A stretch of 64,000 bases of DNA. It comes from Mycolicibacterium iranicum (lineage in GTDB: Bacteria > Actinomycetota > Actinomycetes > Mycobacteriales > Mycobacteriaceae). The notes under the pieces were generated by a model that saw only the letters and a program-made list of their open reading frames with translations, did not search any database and was not told the origin of the DNA. Within the stretch, counting starts at the first letter, position 1. Every line of letters starts with the position of its first letter. The stretch lies in contig NZ_LWCS01000003.1 in the NCBI RefSeq assembly GCF_001650495.1, positions 57,004 to 121,003 on the forward strand, read 5' to 3'. The position numbers and the translations under genes are program-made. Of this stretch, positions 9,927 through 19,038 are shown in pieces.

Positions 9927-11368
9927 CTCCCCACGGGAACGTTGACGCCGTCACCGACCGGGCCCAGCTCGATTGAAGGGTAGGGGATCACGAACGGCTC
10001 AGGAATCTGTAGCACTGGTGGATCGTTCGCTGGCCCGACATCGAGGTCTGGGACCCGGAAGAGTGGCGGTAGAACAGTATCCGGAAATTCGCCCATAAGC
10101 GGCACGCCGATGTTCTGCGAAAGTGGCAGACCCAGGAGCGGCCCGGCCTGAGAGATATTTTGCGGCATGATCTTCGCGATCTCGGAGGTTCCTGCGGCAC
10201 CGTGGTGGTAGATCTCGATCGCTGGAAAGGACGACACGATCCCGCCGGCGATGGGCCCGTTCTCGGTCGGCTTGATCACCAACTGTCCGTTGACGTTGAA
10301 CGGTGACGACAGCGCGAGATCCTCACCTCCGGGCGAGAACGGGTCGGCGGCCTTGTAGTCGACGAGTATCGAACCGTTGGGGTTCTGACTGACATTGACC
10401 TGAGGCGTACCGACCTTGATGTCACCGGTCCTGGTGTCGACGGACGGGTTCTGACGCGCGACCACCAGGCCGTTCTCATAGTCGACGTAAAGGGTGACGC
10501 GCGACGCCTCCGGCCCGGCATTCGGGTCGAACCCTCTGTTGTCGCCGAGGTTGTGTCCAGAAAGACCACCCAGGGGATCTGGATACCACGCTTCTTCTCC
10601 GGGGATGAACAGGTTGGTCTGGACCGATCCCTGGCCAGCAACAGGCTTTATCTGCCCGACCACGACAGTGGACGCCACGTTTCCGTTCTTATCCGAGTAG
10701 TTGACCTCGTCCAGCATCGCCGCGGTTCGCCAATCGTTCGGTGTCCGCGGATCGCGCCCCGTCGCCTCCCTGAACGCGTCGATCTGATTCTGGCGCTGCT
10801 CTTCCGACCCGGCCATCGGGCTCAGCGGAACATCGACCGGGCCGATGCCATAGGACACCGCATCGACGCCCAGCAATTCCTCTGGTGGTGTCATCGCCAC
10901 GTTGATCGCCCTGGCGGCTGCTGTGTCCGTCCTGCCGAACAAATCGAGAAGTCTCGTGATGATGGCGGTAAAGGCTCTCTCTAGCGACTGGAAAATCTCT
11001 GGATAGGGCGGCGCGATTGCAGTTCCGTCGTCGTGAATCTGCCATCCAGAAGCCCGAAGCGGGTCAACGATCGACAACACAGCGGTGCGAATTGAGGAGA
11101 GCTGAGCACCCCCGGTGCCCAGCGCCGAATGCACCCGGGCGAGTCGGCTGCGCACCGCCTGCTGTCGCGAAAGGTCGCGCTTCGCCCGATCGGCTGCGGC
11201 GTCGGCTGCCGGACCACGCCACGCTTCGTCGAGCCGTCGCAATGCATCGCGCTGCCCGCCAATGATTGTGTCGATGTCGGTCAGCTTGGCCCGCAACCGA
11301 TCCGCAGCATCGCTGAGAGCTTCAGGACGCGATGCCTCCACGACTGAGAGAGAAAGCGCCACACCCAC
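9923..11368 (-). CDS. WXG-like helical-hairpin protein with unknown C-terminal domain
   Basis: 481 residues. The N-terminal ~110 residues are heptad-like helices with a turn EAWRGPAA at about residues 48-55, resembling the WxG turn of type VII secretion (ESX) substrates and their hairpin domains. No Sec signal peptide or membrane segment is seen. A linker leads into a Gly/Asn/Pro-rich C-terminal part with repeated beta-type segments (for example [18 protein letters not shown]) and a Pro-rich end. GTG 11368 is used; GTG 11362 is an alternative. The two small membrane genes follow with overlap. The make-up recalls ESX-exported effectors with partner genes, but no catalytic motif is recognised, so function stays open. 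Confidence 0.8.
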   Translation of the reverse strand: MGVALSLSVVEASRPEALSDAADRLRAKLTDIDTIIGGQRDALRRLDEAWRGPAADAAADRAKRDLSRQQAVRSRLARVHSALGTGGAQLSSIRTAVLSIVDPLRASGWQIHDDGTAIAPPYPEIFQSLERAFTAIITRLLDLFGRTDTAAARAINVAMTPPEELLGVDAVSYGIGPVDVPLSPMAGSEEQRQNQIDAFREATGRDPRTPNDWRTAAMLDEVNYSDKNGNVASTVVVGQIKPVAGQGSVQTNLFIPGEEAWYPDPLGGLSGHNLGDNRGFDPNAGPEASRVTLYVDYENGLVVARQNPSVDTRTGDIKVGTPQVNVSQNPNGSILVDYKAADPFSPGGEDLALSSPFNVNGQLVIKPTENGPIAGGIVSSFPAIEIYHHGAAGTSEIAKIMPQNISQAGPLLGLPLSQNIGVPLMGEFPDTVLPPLFRVPDLDVGPANDPPVLQIPEPFVIPYPSIELGPVGDGVNVPVGR

Positions 11369-11445
11369 CTCTGCTCGTACGGAGTTCGCTCGATTGTTCC
11401 ACGCTGCACGGGCACCTCGTTACGGCAGTTTCACCACCGCCTTGT

Positions 11446-11844
11446 TCAGCGTTCGACCGCGCCGAGCGCCCGCGCCAGGTCCGGCAGCCACGTCCGGTCA
11501 GCGGGCACCCACGGCAGGTCATCGAGTTCGTCGGCGCGGACCCACCGCAGCGCCCGGTGGTCGTGGGGCGTCAGCTCACCACCGGTGCGAGTGACGACAT
11601 AGGCCCGCAGGGTCGTCGTGATGCTCAACGGGATATCCCCGCCGAGGCGGTCCCCGACCGTCACGAATACTCCGAGTTCCTCGTGCAACTCGCGGGCAAG
11701 CGCAGAACCGTCGCTCTCGCCTGGCGAGACCTTTCCGCCGGGCAGTTCCCACAGCCCGGCGAGCTCCGGCGGACGGCTGCGCTGGGCGACGAGCAGCGAC
11801 CCGGCCTCGATCAGCGCACCCGCCACCACGATCAGGTTTGGCAT
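11446..11844 (-). CDS. mutT2: NUDIX hydrolase MutT2
   Basis: 132-residue NUDIX pyrophosphatase. The Nudix box runs from GGKVSPGE to RELHEELGV at about residues 36-59, with the Glu residues that hold magnesium. M. tuberculosis MutT2 (Rv1160) hydrolyses CTP-type and oxidised nucleotides and helps clean the nucleotide pool. Beside it lie the pterin dehydratase and pimE, as at Rv1159-Rv1160. It diverges from the dehydratase gene with only 27 nt between starts, so promoters must overlap the coding ends. Confidence 0.92.
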   Translation of the reverse strand: MPNLIVVAGALIEAGSLLVAQRSRPPELAGLWELPGGKVSPGESDGSALARELHEELGVFVTVGDRLGGDIPLSITTTLRAYVVTRTGGELTPHDHRALRWVRADELDDLPWVPADRTWLPDLARALGAVER

Positions 11845-11871
11845 CGGCGCAGACGGTATACCTTCGAGGAC

Positions 11872-12153
11872 ATGGCTGTGTTAACGGATGAACAAGTGGA
11901 CGCTGCGCTGCCCGAATTGAACGGCTGGGAGCGTGCCGACGGCGCACTTCGGCGATCGGTCAAGTTCCCCGCGTTCCTCGACGGCATCGACGCCGTCCGG
12001 CGCGTGGCTGAGCACGCCGAAAACAAGGACCACCATCCCGACATCGATATCCGCTGGCGGACAGTGACTTTCGCGTTGGTCACCCACTCCGAGGGCGGAA
12101 TCACGGACAAGGACCTGGAGATGGCGCGGGAGATCGACGGGATCCTCGGATAG
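11872..12153 (+). CDS. 4a-hydroxytetrahydrobiopterin dehydratase (PCD/PhhB family)
   Basis: 93 residues, the normal length. The catalytic motif HHPD occurs in NKDHHPDID near residues 54-58, followed by the conserved TFALVTH segment. The enzyme recycles or dehydrates pterin-4a-carbinolamine; in bacteria without phenylalanine hydroxylase the role is less clear. ATG 11872 has GAGGA only 1-3 nt upstream. The gene lies between divergent mutT2 and convergent pimE, as does Rv1159A. Its last 53 nt overlap the pimE coding end. Confidence 0.9.
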   Translation: MAVLTDEQVDAALPELNGWERADGALRRSVKFPAFLDGIDAVRRVAEHAENKDHHPDIDIRWRTVTFALVTHSEGGITDKDLEMAREIDGILG

Positions 12154-13255
12154 CAATCCAGGCCAGCGTCGCCAACGTCGCGACGATGTAGATAAGACCG
12201 GCCCACGCGAGATACCACGGCCGCGGTATCACCCAGATCGTCGGCTGCGCGAAACTGAGCAGCCACGGCACGCCTATCAGGGTGAGAATCAGCCATCCCC
12301 ACCCAAGTACTCGCGCACCCAACCGCGTCCGCAGAGGTCCGTGCAGCAACCAGATCATCAGCGGGATGAGCCACACCCAGTGGTGCGTCCACGAAATCGG
12401 CGACAGCAGCAGACCGAACAGCGAAACGACGACGATGCCGCCGAGCTTGTCCGTCGCTCCCCCGATCGCGCGCCACGCCAGTAGCGCCAGCACGGCCGTC
12501 GTCAATACTCCGACCAGCACGACCGGGCCGTAGCCGGCGTCGTGTCCCAGGATCCGCGAGACACCGCCCCGCCACGATTGGTTGAACGACGTCCCGACGG
12601 GGCCGACGCGGTCGGCGTCGCCGAGCAGTTCGGTGAAGTAGTAGCGGGTCTGGTCACCGATGAGAAGCGCCGACACGCCGATGGTCATGAAGAAGACGGC
12701 GGCAGAGAACGCCGCCGCGGCCCAGCGCCTCGCCCCGACGAAGTAGAGGCCGGCCACCGCGGGGGTCAGCTTCACGCCCGCGGCGATCCCAACGAGCAGA
12801 CCTGAGAGCCACCATCTCGACGTGTGGACCGCAGAGAGGATCGCAAGCACCAGCACAACGTTGACCTGCCCGTAGTCGAAGGTGCTGCGCAGCGGTTCGG
12901 TCCAGATCCCGACTGCCGTCCACAGCATCGCGACACGCCGGTCACCCCCGCCGAGAAGTCGCTGACTCAGCCGCACCACGCCATAGAGCGCCGCGATGAT
13001 GCCGACCTGCCAGGCGAACGCGACCAGCCCGAAAGGCGCGAAATGCAGCGGATAGAACACCACGGCCGCGAACGGCGGATAGGTGAACGGGAGCGGGAAG
13101 TCCGGGGTCTGGTCGCCGTAGACGTATTCGTAGAGGGTGCCGGGGCCGTCCAGTTCCGCTGCCCCGCCGACGTAGACGTGCAGGTCAACGAAGTTCGCGC
13201 CGTTGGGCACCAGGTAGGTCCACGCGAGCCGGGCGGCGATGCTGAGGATCAACAA
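12101..13255 (-). CDS. pimE: Polyprenyl-phosphate-mannose-dependent mannosyltransferase PimE
   Basis: GT-C (GT87-like) membrane glycosyltransferase that adds an alpha-1,2-mannose to PIM4, making PIM5 on the outer face of the plasma membrane. About ten hydrophobic segments are visible. The essential loop Asp is in NFVDLHVY (Asp24 with this start), equivalent to Asp58 of the studied enzyme. The N-terminus is uncertain: the frame stays open to about 13339, and that stretch (with RIDTTES) resembles the N-terminal region I recall for Rv1159, but it contains no ATG, GTG or TTG codon. The chosen start is TTG 13255. The C-terminal tail overlaps the pterin dehydratase gene by 53 nt. Confidence 0.9.
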   Translation of the reverse strand: MLILSIAARLAWTYLVPNGANFVDLHVYVGGAAELDGPGTLYEYVYGDQTPDFPLPFTYPPFAAVVFYPLHFAPFGLVAFAWQVGIIAALYGVVRLSQRLLGGGDRRVAMLWTAVGIWTEPLRSTFDYGQVNVVLVLAILSAVHTSRWWLSGLLVGIAAGVKLTPAVAGLYFVGARRWAAAAFSAAVFFMTIGVSALLIGDQTRYYFTELLGDADRVGPVGTSFNQSWRGGVSRILGHDAGYGPVVLVGVLTTAVLALLAWRAIGGATDKLGGIVVVSLFGLLLSPISWTHHWVWLIPLMIWLLHGPLRTRLGARVLGWGWLILTLIGVPWLLSFAQPTIWVIPRPWYLAWAGLIYIVATLATLAWIAIRGSRRSPAPSPGPCP

Positions 13256-13430
13256 TGCGGGCGCAAGCCGTGCCAGACGGGCTCCGAGCGTCGGCGCGTC
13301 AGATTCGGTGGTGTCTATCCGACTGACTCTAGCGAGCGATCACCATCTGCCTTCAACGCCGTAACGGTTGGATAAATGCCACATGTGTCACTTGAGTAAC
13401 TCCAGTAACAGGCTAGCTTCGGGTGCAGGC

Positions 13431-13446
13431 ATGACATCGATGTCAT
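13431..13446. promoter_or_regulatory. Perfect 16-bp palindrome before secreted protein gene
   Basis: ATGACATCGATGTCAT is a perfect palindrome 31 nt before the ATG of the Ala/Pro-rich protein gene and upstream of its ribosome binding site (GGGAG). It lies in the roughly 140-nt divergent gap between pimE and that gene. Such symmetry suggests a dimeric regulator site, but the regulator is unknown. Confidence 0.5.
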
Positions 13447-13477
13447 TCACGGCCGACCAAGGATTGGGAGATCTCTG

Positions 13478-14101
13478 ATGCACCGCACTCCGAAACTGTT
13501 CGCAACAACGATGATCGCCGCAGCTGGGGTGGTTTCGGCGGCGGTGGCGTTCAGCGCCTCGGCCTCCGCGCAGCCCGCACCCGCGCCGGCGCCCGCGCCC
13601 GAAATCCCGGGCCTGCCGTTCCTTCAGCAGCTGGCCGCCAACCCCGCGGCCGCCACGCAGCTGATGCAGGGCTTCGCCAACCTGATGGGCAACGCCGGCA
13701 CGGCCCCTGCGGCCACCACGGCCACCACACCTGCGACCCCCGTCGCGGGCCCCGGCGCGACCGCATCGATCAACCTGCCGCAGCCGGCGAACGTGCTGCC
13801 CACGGGCATTCTGCCCCAGTCGACCCTGCCCGGCGCGACGCCCATCGGCGGCGGAAACGTCACCACCGTGCCGGTCGCCAACACCACGACGACGGCGCCG
13901 GCCGCGGCCCCCGTGTCGCCGCTCGCCGGTCTGACCGATCAGCTCGGACTTGCGGGTCTGATGCCCGATGGCAATCCGCTGGCGGGCCTGCTGCCCACCG
14001 CCGCGACGGCACCGGTCGCCGCCGCGCCGGCCGCGACGCCGGCAGCGAACGCGTCAGTGACCGTCCCGCCGATGTTGACCCCGCTGTCGGCCCTGCCGTG
14101 A
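13478..14101 (+). CDS. Secreted Ala/Pro-rich protein (Rv1158c-like)
   Basis: 207 residues. A Sec signal peptide covers about residues 1-32 with probable cleavage after SASA in SASASAQPAP. The mature part is Ala/Pro/Thr-rich low complexity with short hydrophobic stretches such as LAGLTDQLGLAGLMP. GGGAG lies about 7 nt before ATG 13478. Order and composition match the Ala/Pro-rich protein Rv1158c beside Rv1157c. No enzymatic domain; a cell-envelope or secreted role is inferred. Confidence 0.82.
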   Translation: MHRTPKLFATTMIAAAGVVSAAVAFSASASAQPAPAPAPAPEIPGLPFLQQLAANPAAATQLMQGFANLMGNAGTAPAATTATTPATPVAGPGATASINLPQPANVLPTGILPQSTLPGATPIGGGNVTTVPVANTTTTAPAAAPVSPLAGLTDQLGLAGLMPDGNPLAGLLPTAATAPVAAAPAATPAANASVTVPPMLTPLSALP

Positions 14102-14160
14102 CGCGCTGAACACATCGAATCCTTCCGAATCTCATTGCATCACAAACATATTGGGGGATC

Positions 14161-15177
14161 ATGACCACCAACCGGTCCATCACCGCGATGGCAGTGTGCA
14201 CGTCCGCTGCGTTGCTGACGGTCGGCGTGACCGGAGTGGCTCACGCCCAACCGGCGGCGCCGCTGCCTGCACCGCTGCCGATCGACGGGAGCTTGGCCCC
14301 GGGCCTGCCGGCGATGCAGAGCCTCGGCCCGGTGATCCAGCAGGCCGCGTCTGATCCCACCAATGCGGCATCGATGTTGATGGCCGCCGCCGCGGTGTTC
14401 GCGGGAGACATGGCTGCCCCGCAGCCCTCCCGCGACGTCGCGTCGGCGGTCAACACCTTCGTCGCTCAGCCCGTCGCCCACGTCCCCGCCGCTGGCGCGG
14501 TTCCGGGCGTGGAAGCGCATCTGCCCGCGGGCATCAACCCAGCCAACGCGGTCGGCCCCGTGGAGGCGCTGCCCGAGGTGGCGCACGCGCCGGCCGCCGT
14601 CGAGCCCGCCGCGGTGCCAGCGCCCGGCGCTGCACCCGGCCCGGCGCCGGGGCCGCTACCCGGACCTGAGGTCGCGACCCCGGTAAGCGTGCCGGCGGCA
14701 GCCGTGCCGGCGCCCGTGCCGGCAGCCGCTCCTGCTCCTGGAGCTCCCACGGGATTGACCGGCCCGAACGCTCCCGTCACGCAGGACTTCCTCTATCCGT
14801 CGATCAGCAATGGCTGTCTCGCAGATGGCGGCAACGTGCTCGCGGCCGCGATCTCGGTGGCGGGTCCGGCGGCCATCCCGCTGCCCGGCCCCGGCCCCGG
14901 CCAGACCGCCTACGTGTTCACCGCGATCGGCACCCCCGGCCCCGCGGCCGAGCAGAAGCTGCCGCTGAACGCCACCTGGGTGAACCTCACCACCGGCAAG
15001 TCCGGCAGCGTCACCCTCAAGCCGCGCCCCGACCTGAACCCGCAGGGCCCGACAACGCTCACCGCGATCGCCGACACGGGATCGGGCAGCATCATGTCGA
15101 CGATCTTCGGTCAGGTCACCACGACCGAGAAGCAGTGCCAGTTCATGCCGACGATCGGCTCGACCGTCGTCCCCTGA
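14161..15177 (+). CDS. Secreted Ala/Pro-rich protein with conserved C-terminal domain (Rv1157c-like)
   Basis: 338 residues: signal peptide (cleavage probably after AHA near residue 29), about 170 residues of Ala/Pro/Gly low complexity, then a compact C-terminal domain from about residue 203 with two Cys (NGCLADGG and KQCQF) that could form a disulfide. GGGGG precedes ATG 14161 closely. It follows its Rv1158c-like neighbour by 59 nt, probably one transcript. Function unknown; exported. Confidence 0.82.
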   Translation: MTTNRSITAMAVCTSAALLTVGVTGVAHAQPAAPLPAPLPIDGSLAPGLPAMQSLGPVIQQAASDPTNAASMLMAAAAVFAGDMAAPQPSRDVASAVNTFVAQPVAHVPAAGAVPGVEAHLPAGINPANAVGPVEALPEVAHAPAAVEPAAVPAPGAAPGPAPGPLPGPEVATPVSVPAAAVPAPVPAAAPAPGAPTGLTGPNAPVTQDFLYPSISNGCLADGGNVLAAAISVAGPAAIPLPGPGPGQTAYVFTAIGTPGPAAEQKLPLNATWVNLTTGKSGSVTLKPRPDLNPQGPTTLTAIADTGSGSIMSTIFGQVTTTEKQCQFMPTIGSTVVP

Positions 15178-15186
15178 GCCCCTGTC

Positions 15187-15248
15187 CGCGAAATAGCATT
15201 CCGGGCTGTGATCCGTGCGCCGGACACAGCCCGGAATGCTATTTCGCG
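15187..15248. terminator. Long perfect hairpin between convergent genes
   Basis: Arms 15187-15210 and 15225-15248 are perfect inverted copies of 24 bp around a 14-nt loop. The arm contains GCATTCCG. It lies between the convergent ends of the Ala/Pro-rich gene and the 48-residue gene, so it probably serves as a bidirectional terminator even though no U-tract follows. Confidence 0.75.
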
Positions 15249-15253
15249 AGGGG

Positions 15254-15400
15254 TCAGTAGGCCATGAACAGGATGGCGTCGCGGTCGTAGTCGCGACCCG
15301 GGTGCACCTCTGACAGGTGCGCCTGGGCCTTCTCGACGAGGTCGTCCTCGTCCTTACCGGTGATGGCTTCGCCGCAAGGGCAGCTGAGGTGAGTCTTCAT
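15254..15400 (-). CDS. 48-residue conserved small protein, DUF1059-like
   Basis: The product starts MKTHLSCPCGEAITGKDEDD and ends AILFMAY. It has a CPC pair and a histidine in the HLSEVH segment, the pattern of the DUF1059 small proteins, which often have this acidic helix followed by H...H. The ORF is 49 codons including TGA (15254-15256), with ATG at 15398-15400. The ribosome binding site is weak. It diverges from the nitroreductase gene by about 50 nt. Function unknown; metal binding through Cys/His is possible. Confidence 0.7.
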   Translation of the reverse strand: MKTHLSCPCGEAITGKDEDDLVEKAQAHLSEVHPGRDYDRDAILFMAY

Positions 15401-15450
15401 GAGTTCACAATGGCACAGCGCCTGCCGTGCCATCAGACAAGATCGGGAAC

Positions 15451-16116
15451 ATGGACCTTTACGACGTGATGCGAACGACCGGCGCGGTCCGGCGATTCAC
15501 CGACGACCCCCTTCCCGACGACGTGCTGGAGCGGATCCTCGACAACGCCCGCTTTGCGCCGAGCGGCGGCGACCGCCAGGGCGTGCGGGTGATCGCGCTG
15601 CGCGACCTCGGCACGCGGGACGCACTCAGCAAACTGTGCGTCACGGTTGCGCGCCGCTACGTCGCGCAGAAGCGCAACGGCGAAAGCCCGTGGAACCCGT
15701 TGCAACCCATGCAGATATCCGCCGACGAGCTGGCGGCCACCGAGGTGCCCGCCGAACTGTCGACGCCGCTGCTGACCTCGGCGGTGGTCCTCGTTGTGTG
15801 TGTCGACCTCGGCGTGGTGGCCGCATTTGACCAGGACCTCGACCGCATCGGCGTGATTGCCGGTGCGTCGGTCTACCCGTTCGTGTGGAACGTGCTGCTC
15901 GCTGCGCGCAACGAAGGCTTCGGCGGGGTCCTCACCACGATGGCCGTCGCCGAGGAGCCGCGGGTGAAAGAACTGCTCGGTATCCCCGACGGCTACGCCG
16001 TCGCCGCCGTCCTGCCGCTGGGCAAGCCGCAGCACCAGGTCAGCAAGTTGACCCGCAATCCGGTCGCCGACTTCGTCACGCGGGAGAAATTCGACGGTCG
16101 GCCTCTCGGCGACTGA
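15451..16116 (+). CDS. Nitroreductase family flavoprotein
   Basis: 221 residues with the FMN-binding start typical of the family: MRTTGAVRRFTDDPLPDDVL (about residues 6-25), then NARFAPSGGDRQGVRV with the conserved APSG-type loop. The C-terminal part has the GFGG and LPLGKP segments. The natural substrate is unknown; members reduce nitro groups, quinones or enoates with NAD(P)H. ATG 15451 is preferred over the upstream ATG 15427 because GGGAA precedes it and the family N-terminus starts there. Its 3' end overlaps the convergent GH3 gene by 41 nt. Confidence 0.88.
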   Translation: MDLYDVMRTTGAVRRFTDDPLPDDVLERILDNARFAPSGGDRQGVRVIALRDLGTRDALSKLCVTVARRYVAQKRNGESPWNPLQPMQISADELAATEVPAELSTPLLTSAVVLVVCVDLGVVAAFDQDLDRIGVIAGASVYPFVWNVLLAARNEGFGGVLTTMAVAEEPRVKELLGIPDGYAVAAVLPLGKPQHQVSKLTRNPVADFVTREKFDGRPLGD

Positions 16117-18310
16117 GTTCCATCATCTGCTCCAGCTTGGTGACCGGAGCCGCGTCGCCGAGCATGCCGACCACCGTTCTCATCGGCATGGACCCGACCA
16201 TCCGCAGCATGTCGGGCGCGCGCTCCGAAGCGTCGGCTCTGTCCGCGAATTCGGCGAGCAACGTAGGACCGACGACGGGGTGGGTGAACCATTGTTCGAC
16301 CGTCGATTCCATGGTGAGCGCGTCGAGCACGTCGTCACCACGGAGCGTGACCGCCTGCGACAGTGTCACGCTCGCCGCGTTCTCACACACCTGCACCGCG
16401 TACTCACCGGGTGCGACACTCCACCCGTCACGTTCGACGTCCCAGAATGCAAAGGCCCGGCGGTTCAGATCTATTGTCACAGTTCGGCTTTCGCCGGCTT
16501 CCAGGCGCAGCTTCGCGAACCCGCGCAACTCGCGCCGTGGTCGGCGGACGGGACCGGCCGACGTCGAGACATAGACCTGGACGACGTGGCTTCCCGCACG
16601 ACTGCCGGTGTTGGTGACGGTCACCGACACACGCGCGGTGTCCTCACCGAGGACGTCCACGCAAAGCGCTCCGACGTCGAACGTGGTGTAGGACAAGCCG
16701 TACCCGAAGGGGTAACGCGCCGGCAGGCCCACGGACTCATGCCAGCGGTAGCCCACCATCACGCCTTCGCCGTAGCGGACATGGCCCTGCTCGCCGGGGA
16801 AGTTCACGTAGCTGGCGGTGTCGGCCAACCGCACCGGGATGGTTTCAGCCAGTCGTCCCGACGGGTTGGCGACGCCGAACAACAGATCGGCCAGGGCACC
16901 GCCGCCGGCCTCGCCGAGCAGGAACCCTTCGAGTACCGCGTCGACGTCGTCGTGCCAAGGTTCCAGCGAGACCACGCCGCCGTTGGACAGCACCACGACC
17001 GTTCGGGGGGCGACGGCGGCGACGGCGCGGATCAGCCCGATCTGGGTTTCGGGCAACGAGATCCCGTCACGGTCAAAGCCCTCGGACTCGTCGGCTTCGG
17101 CGAGTCCGGCGAACACGACGGCGACGTCGGTGCGGCGAGCGACCGCCACCGCGTCGTCCCGCATCGCACCGGCGTCTCCGGACCCGTCAGCGGTGAACCC
17201 GGGCGCGAATTCGACCTCTTCCGTGGCTAATTCGCGGATTGCATCCAGCGCCGCATCGACCCGGGTGGCATTGATATGGGAACTGCCGCCGCCCTGGAAC
17301 CGGGGCGTGCGGGCGAACTCACCGATCACCGCGATGCGCGCATCGACCGCAAGCGGCAACGTGTCGTCGTCGTTTTTGAGCAGAACCGCACACTCGGCCG
17401 CCAGCTCCCGGGCAAGCGCATGGTCGGCGTCGAAATCGACCTCACCACCGGACGTGTCCGCCAGTTCCGTCAACGCCAACAATCGCTCGACCGCCGTGTC
17501 GACGACCGACTCGTCGAGTTCACCCGCCTCCACGGCGTCGACGATGCGCCGCGCACCCACTCCTCCCGTCCCGGGCATCTGCAGATCCAGTCCGGCGCGC
17601 ACCGCCGCGACGGGGTCGCGCACAGCGCCCCAGTCCGACACCACCGTCCCGGTGAACCCCCACTGCTCACGTAGCACGTCGGTAAGCAGCCAACGGTTTT
17701 CGGACGCGTGGATGCCGTTGACTCTGTTGTAGGAACACATCACCGTCGCGGGTCGGGCCTCCGTGACGACGTGCTCGAAGGCTGGGAAGTAGATCTCGCG
17801 CAGCGTTCGCTCGTCGACGTCGGCGCTGACCCGCATGCGTTCGGTCTCTTGGTTGTTGGCCGCGAAATGTTTCACCGATGCTCCGACACCGTGCGCCTGC
17901 TGTCCCCGGACATGTGCGGCCGCGAGCGCTCCGGTCAGCAGCGGGTCTTCCGAGTAGTACTCGAAATTGCGGCCGCACAGGGGTGAGCGTTTGATGTTGA
18001 CCCCGGGCCCGAGGGCCACGTGCACGCCCAACGCCCGACACTGCCTGCCCACCGCCGACCCGACGCGTGCTGCGACGTCCGGGTTCCAGCTGCTTCCCAC
18101 CGCCACGGCAGGCGGAAAGCATGTTGCGGGGCGGCTGTCATGTAGTCCCAGATGATCCGGCGAGCCGTCCTGCAGACGGACACCGTGCGGCCCGTCGGTC
18201 AGAACGATCGACGGGACACCGACGCGTTCGATGGGCGCGGTGCTCCAGAAATCGCGCCCGGTCAGCAGTACCGCTTTTTCGTCGAGCGTGAGCTGTTCTG
18301 TCGTCGGCAC
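16076..18310 (-). CDS. GH3 family beta-glycosidase
   Basis: 744 residues with the three-domain plan of GH3 beta-glucosidases: TIM-barrel domain with KHFAANNQE near 147-155 and the nucleophile Asp226 in VVSDWGA; an alpha/beta sandwich domain; then a C-terminal fibronectin III-like domain (about 590-680) with VTNTGSRAGSHVVQVY. No signal peptide is seen, so the enzyme is likely cytoplasmic and acts on imported oligosaccharides or glycosides. GTG 18310 has GGAG 5-6 nt upstream. It diverges from a TetR gene across a repeat-rich operator region. Confidence 0.93.
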   Translation of the reverse strand: MPTTEQLTLDEKAVLLTGRDFWSTAPIERVGVPSIVLTDGPHGVRLQDGSPDHLGLHDSRPATCFPPAVAVGSSWNPDVAARVGSAVGRQCRALGVHVALGPGVNIKRSPLCGRNFEYYSEDPLLTGALAAAHVRGQQAHGVGASVKHFAANNQETERMRVSADVDERTLREIYFPAFEHVVTEARPATVMCSYNRVNGIHASENRWLLTDVLREQWGFTGTVVSDWGAVRDPVAAVRAGLDLQMPGTGGVGARRIVDAVEAGELDESVVDTAVERLLALTELADTSGGEVDFDADHALARELAAECAVLLKNDDDTLPLAVDARIAVIGEFARTPRFQGGGSSHINATRVDAALDAIRELATEEVEFAPGFTADGSGDAGAMRDDAVAVARRTDVAVVFAGLAEADESEGFDRDGISLPETQIGLIRAVAAVAPRTVVVLSNGGVVSLEPWHDDVDAVLEGFLLGEAGGGALADLLFGVANPSGRLAETIPVRLADTASYVNFPGEQGHVRYGEGVMVGYRWHESVGLPARYPFGYGLSYTTFDVGALCVDVLGEDTARVSVTVTNTGSRAGSHVVQVYVSTSAGPVRRPRRELRGFAKLRLEAGESRTVTIDLNRRAFAFWDVERDGWSVAPGEYAVQVCENAASVTLSQAVTLRGDDVLDALTMESTVEQWFTHPVVGPTLLAEFADRADASERAPDMLRMVGSMPMRTVVGMLGDAAPVTKLEQMMELSRREADRRISPA

Positions 18311-18326
18311 AGTGTCTCCGTTCTTT

Positions 18327-18360
18327 TACCTATTACCTATTACCTATAAGGTACTAGGTA
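18327..18360. promoter_or_regulatory. Operator region with three TACCTAT heptamers
   Basis: Three head-to-tail copies of TACCTAT occupy 18327-18347. The last copy forms palindromes with what follows: TACCT-ATA-AGGTA (18341-18353) and TACCTA...TAGGTA (18341-18360). The 75-nt gap separates the GH3 gene from the TetR gene, so this is the expected binding site for that TetR protein controlling both genes. Confidence 0.72.
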
Positions 18361-18385
18361 AGATGGCCTGCACGAGAGGCGCAAT

Positions 18386-18991
18386 ATGACCGCACCAGTA
18401 GCTCCCCGCACGCGTACGCGCTTGCCCGCGGCCGACCGGCGACGTCAAATCCTCACCGCAGCAGGCACTCTCATTGCGCAGCGCGGATACTTCGGGTTGT
18501 CCGTGCAGGACGTCGCCCACGTATGCGGGCTCACGGTGCCCGGAGTCCTGCACCACTTCCCCTCCAAGGACGACCTGCTGCTCGCAGTACTCGAGCACCG
18601 CGACACCGAGGACGCCGCCGCGCTGGCCGCCCAGTTCGGCGCGACGCTGGAGCCGACGGCACTCGACGGTGCGCAGGCGCACAACGTCTGCGCGGCCATC
18701 ATGGAACGCAACGCCCAACAGCCCGAACTGATCCGACTGTTCGTCGTCCTCGGGGCCGAAGCGCTCACCCCGGACCACCCGGCGCACGACTTCTTCAAGG
18801 CACGTCGAAGGCGGACGCTGCAGTTGTTCTCGGCGGCATTCTCCACCCTCGCCGCGGATCCGCAGGCGTTGGCCCGTCACGTTGTGGCACTGATGGACGG
18901 CCTACAGCTGCAATGGCTTGAAGCCGAAGGTGAGATCGATCTCGCGGCCGAGTGGCTGCGCGTCAGTAGCAACCTCTTCGGCCACGATTGA
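18386..18991 (+). CDS. TetR family regulator, likely repressor of the GH3 gene
   Basis: 201 residues: an N-terminal helix-turn-helix at about residues 18-65 (RRQILTAAGTLIAQRGYFGLSVQDVA...GLTVPGVLHHFPSKDDLL), then a TetR ligand-binding helical domain. GAGAGG lies about 7 nt before ATG 18386. It is divergent from the GH3 glycosidase with shared operator-like repeats, so a sugar or glycoside ligand is plausible. Confidence 0.9.
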   Translation: MTAPVAPRTRTRLPAADRRRQILTAAGTLIAQRGYFGLSVQDVAHVCGLTVPGVLHHFPSKDDLLLAVLEHRDTEDAAALAAQFGATLEPTALDGAQAHNVCAAIMERNAQQPELIRLFVVLGAEALTPDHPAHDFFKARRRRTLQLFSAAFSTLAADPQALARHVVALMDGLQLQWLEAEGEIDLAAEWLRVSSNLFGHD

Positions 18992-19038
18992 CGGCGAGTC
19001 TCTGGTACTACGGGCCCGCGGCGTGAGACCTTGAAGAG

